Shown here piece after piece: positions 1-7,758 of a stretch of DNA of 64,000 bases. Source of the DNA: Eutypella sp. D-1 (Eukaryota > Ascomycota > Sordariomycetes > Xylariales > Diatrypaceae); NCBI GenBank assembly GCA_023313575.1, contig JAJTTP010000001.1:3782001-3846000 (forward strand), written 5' to 3'. Below the pieces are notes generated by a model. The model made no database searches, was not told where the DNA came from, and worked only from the letters and a program-made list of their open reading frames with translations. A program made the translations under genes and the position numbers. Every line of letters starts with the position of its first letter. The stretch's first letter is position 1.

Positions 1-556
1 CGACTTCGCCGTTGATTTCTGGTGCATGGATACCAAGCCCGAGCAGGTAAAGCCGTGCCTTGATGGGAACGCAAGGGACTGTGAATTCCTTTGCAAAGAG
101 CGGTAGCGAACTCTTTCCGGGTGAGTAGTTCCGATTTGTGATCCAAGATCCTTTCCAATCCGACTGTTCGAGGAGCGATACCTCAAAGTTCGATAACTCG
201 CTCCAGTCAGAAGACTTCCCCTGCGAGTCCCAGACACGGACCCTCCAGTATACTATCGATCGAGAATTTAGCCCCTTTCCATTGTACCTAGCGATGTTAT
301 CGGTAGACCAGATGCGGCCACTATCCCACAAGTCCGGGAGATTCCTTACACCATCAGAACCGGCGGCTTGAATCTGATACGCGGTTTGTGCATCCCCACG
401 CTTCGATGAGTTCAGCCGCCATGATAACCGGGGATGGGTTGAGTCGACTGCAATAGGTTTACTGATCCCATCAGTCCTCAAAGACCCGCACTCGATCGAG
501 ATGGCCTCAATGGCATGCGTGAGAATAGCGAAAGAAAGAAACCAGGAGACCTTCAT
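1..556 (-). CDS. Alpha-L-rhamnosidase (GH78), N-terminal part, cut by window edge
   Basis: The minus-strand reading frame starts at the ATG at 554-556 and stays open to base 1, giving 185 residues; the rest lies outside the window. It begins with a secretion signal (MKVSWFLSFAILTHAIEA). A fibronectin-like N-terminal domain of GH78 enzymes follows, with the pattern HPRLSWRL, AYQIQAAG, LWDSGRI, VYWRVRVWD. Next comes the start of the rhamnosidase N domain (KARLYLLGLGIHAPEINGEV), typical of the family's ARLYxxxLGxYxxxINGxxV. Family knowledge: these enzymes release terminal L-rhamnose from pectin (rhamnogalacturonan), flavonoid glycosides and saponins outside the cell. The catalytic (alpha/alpha)6 barrel is not in view, so activity cannot be judged. 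No intron is needed in the visible part. It is divergent from the Zn2Cys6 regulator that starts at 1873. Confidence 0.85.
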   Translation of the reverse strand, partial: MKVSWFLSFAILTHAIEAISIECGSLRTDGISKPIAVDSTHPRLSWRLNSSKRGDAQTAYQIQAAGSDGVRNLPDLWDSGRIWSTDNIARYNGKGLNSRSIVYWRVRVWDSQGKSSDWSELSNFEVSLLEQSDWKGSWITNRNYSPGKSSLPLFAKEFTVPCVPIKARLYLLGLGIHAPEINGEV

Positions 557-1872
557 TTTTGGCGAATGCTTACGTCCATGTCTGACCCAAAACCAATGAT
601 GTATGGGTACCGCGCGCCACTTAGAAACAAAAAAACTCCAATACATCTCCCCGATTGATACCATACCTAGGCATGGCTTAACTTTACTCATGGCCAGGTC
701 GCCCATGGCCCCTGTCGGACCATATGCTGCATGCATACATGTATCAATATTGACGGATGTATCTTCATGTTTGCGCTTCCTGTCTCTGATACCCTAACGA
801 TGGATTTGACTACTGTCACGTAATTCTGGCGGGCCTGAACCGAATAGGGAGTTGATGCCAAGAACCTATACCACTTACATGGCTGAGGTTTTTGGCTTGG
901 ACGTCAGGTCATGATGAATTGAATCGGGGAAGTTGGCGATGTTCGGGAAAGTGTAACCAATTTTTAGGATCTACGATGCTTCATGTCCCCTTCGTATTAG
1001 CTAGTAAAGAGGAGGTTGCTCTCGGCTAATCCAGCTTGCCAACAATACTGATCTGTAGAGTCTGTTCTGGCTTATGTCCCCACCTTCTTGTTGTCTGGCG
1101 ATTTGCTCGGTGTTCCACGTACCGGCTGTTAGAAGCAGAAGCAGTTGGGGACGATCGATCAGCCTCCAAAAGTTGTTGTGTTCCAGCAGCATACTACGGA
1201 GGTTGCGTTCAAAAGTAAGTAGCCCCTTGGCACTTGAGCCACAGTACGGATTGGCCAAAGTATTTTACTGTATTTCTAAGGCCTTCTGTACAGTAGCGAT
1301 ATTTTATCACTCTCTAGCCTTAGCCTCACTGGAGCGTGCGCTAGAAGTACCGCTAAGGTAAATTTTCTTCAGGGGACACGACTGATATACGGTGCGTTAC
1401 TGTGGCTGCTGCCAGACTGTGGCTCTAATGCCAAGAGGCTACTTACTTTTGATCGCAACCTCCGAAGGGAGGCGAATTTTAAGATAGAAAGGAAAAGTAT
1501 TGTTCGAGACTGGGAATTGCGACAAAGTGCTGCGTAACCTGTACCGTTCTACACTAAAAGCAAAGGCCTAGCGCAACGAAAAACTGGCAATGGGCTTCTA
1601 CTATGGACACCTACTCGCGCTAGTCACATGTTTATATTCAAAAGCCATAAGGGCCGTTTATGTCCGAGTCGCCGTTGCACGGCCCTAGGCGGCTTTAGAC
1701 CGGGGAGGCGCTTCTTCGTTATGTTATGTCCGAAGGCCGTCGTAGTACGGCTCTAAAGAACAGGAACCTTTTTCCTTCAAAGCTGTGATTTATCAAATTA
1801 CCCCAGCACCCTCCTAGGAGTGCCGAATGTCCTGATACGTGATACGGCCGAGCGGGTTTAGAATCAATCTCC
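557..1872. other. Intergenic region, no gene seen; holds an inverted repeat
   Basis: This lies between the divergent rhamnosidase and Zn2Cys6 regulator genes. Only short open frames without recognisable protein character occur here. The one clear structure is the inverted repeat at 1197-1464, listed separately. Both promoters must lie here. Confidence 0.6.
1197..1464. repeat. Imperfect inverted repeat with 49-base arms
   Basis: The arm at 1197-1245 starts CGGAGGTTGCGTTCAAAAGT. It matches the reverse complement of 1416-1464 (CGGAGGTTGCGATCAAAAGT) over the full 49 bases with about four mismatches. The 170 bases between the arms are unrelated to each other. This is the arrangement of terminal inverted repeats of a small non-autonomous element (MITE-like) or of a foldback relic. 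No transposase and no clear target-site duplication was seen. Confidence 0.6.
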
Positions 1873-4173
1873 ATGGAGAGGCAGTTCCATCGACGTCGAA
1901 GACCGGCATTATCTTGCCTCGAATGCAGGCGCCGCAAGATCAAGTGCGATCGGAATGACCCCTGCGCACACTGTATCACCGCCAAGATTAAATGCACCTT
2001 CAGAGTCTACCGTGATGATCCCGTGGCCGCCCAAGCAGATCCCCAGCACGCTCGGAACAGCTTGGGGAGCTCCCCTCTGGGCTCGCCTGCCTATGCATCA
2101 CCACCACCTGGCCGCATACCGCGGTCCCACACGGACATTCCAAGCGCTGAGCAGCGTCAAAGTCCGTCCGGGCTTTGGACCGCAGCTGTAGAGGCATCTG
2201 TGGCAGCAAAACAAGGCGAAAGCCCGAATAATATCAGGACCAACGAAGCCCGACCAAGTCCCCCTACCCGAGATCCAGAATCACCTTGGTGGGATTCTCT
2301 ACGACGGGGAAGGTACCTTGACGAGGCGTCATTGGCTTCCATCCATGGGAGTTCCGATGCAAGCCGCGACATAGGACAACTCCAGTCCGGGCTACAAGGC
2401 GCTCACGTAGTTTTCAACAAAACAAGAATGTTGAGATATTCTCATTGGATGGGGGTAAACAAAGAGGTATCGTCCAAGCAAGTTCACCAGTATATGACTC
2501 TGGGGTATTCGCTAATACTTTATAAGTTCGCAATTGTCACGTCGTGCTTTATACGGGCCACCAGCGAAAGCAATGGCGAGCCAACCCCCAGCGCGGAGGT
2601 AAAAGAATTGAGCGACGAGATGGGAAACCTCCTGAAGGAATGTAAATCTATAGGGCAGAGTAACAAGGCATGGAGGCCTAGTCGAACGCTATCGTCTCCC
2701 GAGTTCGGCCTTGCACCCAATTCTCGCGAAGTCGCCGACACGATGGTGAACCTATACCTGCGATCGTTCGAGTCAACTTATCGAATACTACATATTCCAA
2801 CATTTTGGGTGGAATACAGGGGATTCTGGGACCGCCCAGAAAGTGTCAAGACCAATACACGACTTAAGATACTTTTGGTCATCGCTATAGGGTCAAGTTT
2901 ATCTCATCACGGTGACACAAATGCTGGGTTTCGTGACATGGTCCTGCATTGGGTATATGCCGCTCAGACGTGGCTCTCGGGACCGCTGGAAAAGGATCGC
3001 CTAGACACAACCGGGGTACAGATACACTGCTTGCTATTACTAGCGCGACAGATCTTCTCAGTAGGTGGCGATATGGCCTGGATATCAGTAGGATCTCTCA
3101 TCCATACTGCCATGCAAATAGGCCTGCATCGTGATCCCAAGCATCTCCCGGCAATGTCCGTCTTGAAGGCGGAGATCCGCAGGAGGCTATGGGCTACCAT
3201 TCTCGAGCTCATTCTACAGACGTCCTTAGACACGGCGATGCCTCCTCGGATATCCTTTGACGAATTCGACACCGAAGCTCCCTCTAATATCAATGACGAT
3301 GAGCTAGATGATTCTACCACAATACCTCAGTCTCACCCTACAAGCATATATACGCAGACCTCGATACAGCTTATCCTACTGAAGTCCCTACCAATCCGCC
3401 TTCGGATACTAAGGACGCTTAGCGGGTTACGCTCGGAGTATACTTATGACGAAGCCTTGGCGCTGAGTTCAGAGATCTGCGATGTACACCGGGCATACAC
3501 CAACTTCATGAAGGAAAACTGCAACTCTAGAATAACAGCCTTTCACCGCAACCTTTTGGACTACCAAGTGCGCCGGTTCATGGTTCCTCTCTATATACCA
3601 TTTGTCAGAAGAGCGCGAACGAACCCTATATTTTACTACTCGCTCAAGGTCAGCTTCGACCTTTCTATGGCTATGATCTCGCCAGAACCGGACGAAGCCT
3701 TCTACCACCTCATAGTTCGCGGTAATCTGCTCCGGGAGGGGTTCAGGTACGCGACCAGCATCATCAGCCTCGAGCTCCTCGCCGAGGCGGAGGCGCAGCG
3801 CCTCGACGGGACGCTCCGCCGCCCCTCACAATACAGGGAGCTTCTCAAACAATCTGTCAGGGACATCATTTCGTTGTCGGCGGATCGTATCCGTCGCGGT
3901 GAGGCTAACGTTAAGAATCATATGTTCATGAGTATGGTACTGGCCCAAGTCGAGGCCATGGAGAAGGATCTCTCGTGCGAGCTCAAGGTGTCACAGAGTG
4001 GAAGAGACAGTCTACTATTTTGTCGAGATTTGTTGCGGACATGGGAAAGGACTACCACTTCGTTAAATGCAAACAATATGGGTTTCGGACCGAGTTTCAA
4101 TGACGGGACGGAAGGCTTTGGTTTGTTAGACTGGGACTTGGATTCCTTCTTACCGGATGCGACGCTAAACTAG
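1873..4173 (+). CDS. Zn2Cys6 transcription factor with fungal-specific TF domain
   Basis: A single uninterrupted exon of 766 residues. The zinc cluster is at the N-terminus, with cysteines at 15, 18, 25, 31, 34 and 41 (C-X2-C-X6-C-X5-C-X2-C-X6-C) and a basic RRRKIKC stretch. A Ser/Pro-rich linker to about residue 150 is followed by the middle homology region. That region has the family hallmarks RSFESTYRILHIPTFW, QIGLHRDPKHL and IRRRLWATILE, then a stretch with PPRISFDEFDTEAP. Family role: nuclear DNA-binding regulator, often recognising CGG half-sites, frequently controlling adjacent metabolic genes. Here it sits directly upstream of an FAD monooxygenase on the same strand and close to a terpene cyclase gene. 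The natural inference is a pathway-specific regulator of that cluster, though control of the divergent rhamnosidase is possible too. Confidence 0.9.
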   Translation: MERQFHRRRRPALSCLECRRRKIKCDRNDPCAHCITAKIKCTFRVYRDDPVAAQADPQHARNSLGSSPLGSPAYASPPPGRIPRSHTDIPSAEQRQSPSGLWTAAVEASVAAKQGESPNNIRTNEARPSPPTRDPESPWWDSLRRGRYLDEASLASIHGSSDASRDIGQLQSGLQGAHVVFNKTRMLRYSHWMGVNKEVSSKQVHQYMTLGYSLILYKFAIVTSCFIRATSESNGEPTPSAEVKELSDEMGNLLKECKSIGQSNKAWRPSRTLSSPEFGLAPNSREVADTMVNLYLRSFESTYRILHIPTFWVEYRGFWDRPESVKTNTRLKILLVIAIGSSLSHHGDTNAGFRDMVLHWVYAAQTWLSGPLEKDRLDTTGVQIHCLLLLARQIFSVGGDMAWISVGSLIHTAMQIGLHRDPKHLPAMSVLKAEIRRRLWATILELILQTSLDTAMPPRISFDEFDTEAPSNINDDELDDSTTIPQSHPTSIYTQTSIQLILLKSLPIRLRILRTLSGLRSEYTYDEALALSSEICDVHRAYTNFMKENCNSRITAFHRNLLDYQVRRFMVPLYIPFVRRARTNPIFYYSLKVSFDLSMAMISPEPDEAFYHLIVRGNLLREGFRYATSIISLELLAEAEAQRLDGTLRRPSQYRELLKQSVRDIISLSADRIRRGEANVKNHMFMSMVLAQVEAMEKDLSCELKVSQSGRDSLLFCRDLLRTWERTTTSLNANNMGFGPSFNDGTEGFGLLDWDLDSFLPDATLN

Positions 4174-4567
4174 ACCAACCATTTCAGCTCTTTCAACAAC
4201 TTTAATCTTGGTATAGACGTTATGTTTCTAAGTCTTCTCCGTCCTAGACATGCGGCCAGTCTACTTTTCCGTACTGCTCCAGCTCCGAGGCGCGCTACGG
4301 TTACGGCCGAGACAAGGATGGCTTCGTCGACGGACATAAGCAGACACACCCTTATCCAATTACTTCGCCACTTATCAAGTCGGTAGGACTGTGCTGAAAG
4401 CAGACCTTGTCAAAACGCGCTTCTCCATTATGACTCACTCCAATCATTTCTTCTCTATATATGTCTTGTGGCCGAATCTTCCCAACTCCTATTCTCAGGA
4501 ATGGTAGTATTTATTTTCATCATATCACATTAGAAGAGCATCTCATTAGAGACCTGTTGTGGCGGGA
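4174..4567. other. Intergenic region / promoter of the FAD monooxygenase
   Basis: No gene is seen in these 394 bases. A TATA-like stretch (CTATATATG) lies about 110 bases before the monooxygenase start and is the likely core promoter. Confidence 0.4.
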
Positions 4568-5848
4568 ATGAGGATCCTCATCGTCGGTGCTGGTATTGCC
4601 GGAAATTGCCTTGCGTTCTGGCTCTCAAAATTGGGTTACGACATCACAGTCATCGAGCGGTCCCCGTCACTACGCACGTCAGGCCTTCAGGTCGACCTGC
4701 GAGGCCATGGTATCGAGATCCTGAGACGTATGGGTCTTGAAGAAGCCTTCCGTGACAGGTGTGCCCGCGAGCATGGCATACAAGTAGTAGACAGCTCGGG
4801 CCGACGACGGGCCTTCTTTCCCGTCAATACCTCGGGCAAGGGACCGCAAGCCTTCACGAGCGAACTCGAGATCATGCGGGGCGACATGACGCAGATCCTT
4901 TACGATTCTGTCAAAGACAGTGCTAAGTTCGTCTTCGGGACGTCCATAAAAGGCCTAGAGGAGATGGACGGCTCCGTTGAAGTCTGTTTCGTCGACGGAA
5001 AGACCGACCGATTCGACTTGGTAGTCGGTGCCGACGGCCAATGGTCACGAACACGCAAAATAGCGTTTGGCCCCGGAGGTTTCTATCCTATCAACGAGCA
5101 ATACGTGGCATACTTTACCCTGCCACGTCCAATCCAGGAAGGGGAAGAGTACATCGCGACCATGTACCTCGGCACTAAGAGACGGGGCATGATGCTGCGG
5201 AGGAGCAACCCAGATGATCTTCAGGTTTACTTGGGCTGCACGGGGCGCTCAGAACGGCTCAGGAGCACTCGCAGAGGAGACACCGAGGAGGAAAAGGCCG
5301 CACTGGCGGAGGTCTTCCAGGGCGCTGGGTGGAGGACGGAAGAATTCGTCGGATGCCTAAGCGAAACTAACAACTTCTACTGCGAGCGTCTTGGCCTCGT
5401 GAGGTTAGAGTCCTGGTCGCGGGGCCGTATCGCGCTCGTAGGAGACGCCGCGTACTGCCCTTCCCCCAACACAGGCATGGGCACAACCTCTGCAGTAATC
5501 GGCGCCTACATACTGGCCGGCGAGATCGCGCAGCACTGCGGAACTCAATCTGAAAGAAACGAGGAAGGCACCGAGGAAGGCGCCGTCACATGGAGGGACA
5601 ATATCAAAGATGGCGGCCTCGTGACGGCGCTCAAGAGGTACCAGCAGAAATTCGAGCCGTTCATGAAACAGGTGACAAAGGGAGTAGAGAGCCAAGGGCA
5701 TACCCCCTCCTCTAAGTTTGGCCTGTTTATCGTTTACGGCTTGGTGCAGCTTGCATCTCTCTTGAAGGTGGACATCTTCAGCCACTTCTTTTCGCATGAA
5801 GAGGTCAAGGGATGGAACCTTCCAGACTACCGAGAGCTACGGGCCTAG
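4568..5848 (+). CDS. FAD-dependent monooxygenase (PHBH/TetX-like family)
   Basis: Single exon, 426 residues. I take the ATG at 4568; the frame extends upstream only through a GTG codon, which is not a normal fungal start. The N-terminal Rossmann signature GAGIAG is at residues 7-12 with the ribose-binding Glu at 30. The DG motif region reads DRFDLVVGADG. The GD motif reads GRIALVGDAAYCPSP, followed by the helix NTGMGTTSAVIGAYILAGEI. These are the three fingerprints of class A flavoprotein hydroxylases. Family role: NAD(P)H- and O2-dependent hydroxylation or epoxidation of a small organic substrate. It is on the same strand as the regulator at 1873 and convergent (178 bases apart) with the terpene cyclase gene. 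I infer a tailoring enzyme of a terpenoid cluster; substrate unknown. Confidence 0.9.
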   Translation: MRILIVGAGIAGNCLAFWLSKLGYDITVIERSPSLRTSGLQVDLRGHGIEILRRMGLEEAFRDRCAREHGIQVVDSSGRRRAFFPVNTSGKGPQAFTSELEIMRGDMTQILYDSVKDSAKFVFGTSIKGLEEMDGSVEVCFVDGKTDRFDLVVGADGQWSRTRKIAFGPGGFYPINEQYVAYFTLPRPIQEGEEYIATMYLGTKRRGMMLRRSNPDDLQVYLGCTGRSERLRSTRRGDTEEEKAALAEVFQGAGWRTEEFVGCLSETNNFYCERLGLVRLESWSRGRIALVGDAAYCPSPNTGMGTTSAVIGAYILAGEIAQHCGTQSERNEEGTEEGAVTWRDNIKDGGLVTALKRYQQKFEPFMKQVTKGVESQGHTPSSKFGLFIVYGLVQLASLLKVDIFSHFFSHEEVKGWNLPDYRELRA

Positions 5849-6026
5849 CAGTATAGATGGCTGATGATGAAGAATTGTATCATAAACTATCCCCTCTCAG
5901 TATCCTCAACAAGGGTCATTAGCTCCAATATAGCGTTGGTTACGTGTAGGCTCAACGGCATATTTTACCATTAGTTAGGGTTATAATATTATACAGCCAT
6001 TCTCCTCAATATAGTCTGTTATCTGA

Positions 6027-7758
6027 TCAACACTTAGGACCAATCCCGCGAAGATCCCAACATTGTCCTACTTCATTCATGCTGGCGATCTCACTTACAC
6101 CGCTAGCCTTGGTTTGGCCATTTCCCTTGGTTACGATCTCTCGAGACGAAAGTGCTGCAACCGCCATGGCTGTAGTCACCGCACGGTTCCCGATCTTCAC
6201 CCGCGTAGATCCATACTGATACATCCAACCTGGTTCCCAACTACCATCTTCACATTGAGAGTCCAACAGAGCTCGGCGATCTTCCACGCATGCGATTCCC
6301 ATCTGGGTGCACGTGATGATGCGCATAGCCAAATCCAGTGCGCTACCACTTGAGCCGACACGTTCACGTACTCGTGATTCCAATAGTGGAGCTAGTGTCG
6401 TCTGGAGATGGGAATCGCTTGACGACCGAAGCAGGCGTCCAATGAAACCAAGACAACAATCTGGCGAAGGATAGTACCGGGTTCCCTGAATGTAGGAACG
6501 GTCTAAGAGCATTGAGTACAAAAGTTGAAGGGTACGCTCAAACTCGTGACCGCGATTGTAAGTGTAGAAGCATGCAAGGATGTTTGCGCTGACGATGGGA
6601 TCAACTCGAGCTTTATCACGGTCGAAGTACGTCTATCGTGCCGATTAGTGTGTGGTTTTCCATTTCTGCCACTCTCGACACGCTGGAAAGGATCCCGTGC
6701 CTGAAAATTACCATCGTCATTGGCATAATTAGTCATCATGTCGAGAAGTGACGAGACCTTCTTGGCCGACGATGGACGAAGGACAGTCAAAGCAAGGGAT
6801 GTAGTGTCAAGGTCATCGGGAAAAAGACCCCCAGGGACGAGTGCTGTCTCGCCTAGCAGGTCTTTATCGGTCGAACTCTTTTTCCTAAATTCACTCAATT
6901 GCTTGGATGTTTCTTACCATTGAAGAAATTCCAAGTATTTCTATGAGGACTCCAGCTGAGATCGACGAGAGCTCTAATGACATAATCTCAGTCAGTGGTC
7001 TTGCACCACGTATATGCAATGTCGGTTTTGGGAATTTGACATACGGATCGTGTAGCGAGTCTGCGATCAGTAATTTCGCAAAATTGTCCGCAAAGGCGAT
7101 TCCGCTGTCTGTGATTGAGTTGCACTGCTTTGCATTCTGGATCAGATATCTCCAGCCCTTGCTGATTGGAGTATCACACATCTCGCGCAACGTGTGAACT
7201 GTCGCCTCCCCGAAGACAACCCCACGAATGCCCAGTGCTCTGGCTGCGAGCACGTTCTCTTCTTTATCATCAATGAAGACGACTTGGTTGCCGGCTAGGC
7301 CAATACGGTCCAGAACATGACGGTAGAAGCCAGGCTCCGGCTTTCGCAAGCCTGCCGCTGCCGAGGTGAACACTTGATCGAAAAGCGACCAATCCAGCTT
7401 CGTTGCGAGTTCCTCAAAGTCCTCTTTACCAAAATTTGACATAGCATACACTTGAATGGTGGGATCTTTCTTCAATTCTCGAAGGATTGAAACGATTGTG
7501 TGGTTAGATTGAAGTGACGCACGTGCCTGGACAAATGCAAAGGCTATCTCAGACGCCTGGAGTGAGAGGAGTGGAGCACTAAGCTCGTAGCATGCATTCC
7601 GGGTGATCTCACCTCGCTCATAACTATGCCAGAGAGGAGTCGAGAGAATCTCTCAACTTTCGGGCTGGGATGGTCGTCGTTGTGTTTGGAGACCAAGCGA
7701 AAAGGACATCTCCAAGGTCAAAGATGACGGCTTTAGGGGGTGTCTGTAGAGAATCCAT
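6027..7758 (-). CDS. HAD-like / class II terpene cyclase fusion (drimane-type sesquiterpene synthase), frame broken
   Basis: From the ATG at 7756-7758 the protein opens with a HAD-like domain: motif I FDLGDVLF, motif II MSNFG, motif III Lys in LRKPEPGFY, motif IV VVFIDDKEENV. A cyclase domain follows, containing PGGLFPDDLDTTSLAL (the DxDTTS proton-donor motif of class II cyclases) and a C-terminal GTRYYPSP ... QCEDGSWEPGW ... IGNRAVTTAMAVAAL. This architecture matches fungal AstC-type drimanyl diphosphate synthases, which cyclise farnesyl diphosphate by protonation. Coding pieces lie at about 7758-7640, 7640-6900, 6897-6701 and 6632-6027. The last two join across a 68-base intron with a GC donor (6633-6700). 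The first two join only with a +1 frameshift near 7633-7650. The second and third need either a second +1 shift near 6888-6898 or an odd 40-base intron. It may be a recent pseudogene or carry assembly errors. Confidence 0.75.
6633..6700 (-). other. Probable GC-AG intron in the terpene cyclase gene
   Basis: On the minus strand the exon ends ...TTTTCAG and the next bases are GCACGG instead of GT. The acceptor is CACGATAG, with an ACTAATC branch-like site 12-18 bases upstream. Removing these 68 bases joins NDDGNFQ to TYFDRDKARVDP in frame, the continuous sequence expected in this family. A GT donor further in (GTCGAG, 19-21 bases later) would also be in frame but adds seven residues. Confidence 0.55.

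Noticed and set aside
4559..4567. Upstream GTG start for the FAD monooxygenase
   Set aside because: Nuclear fungal genes rarely start at GTG; the ATG at 4568 gives a normal N-terminus just before the FAD motif.
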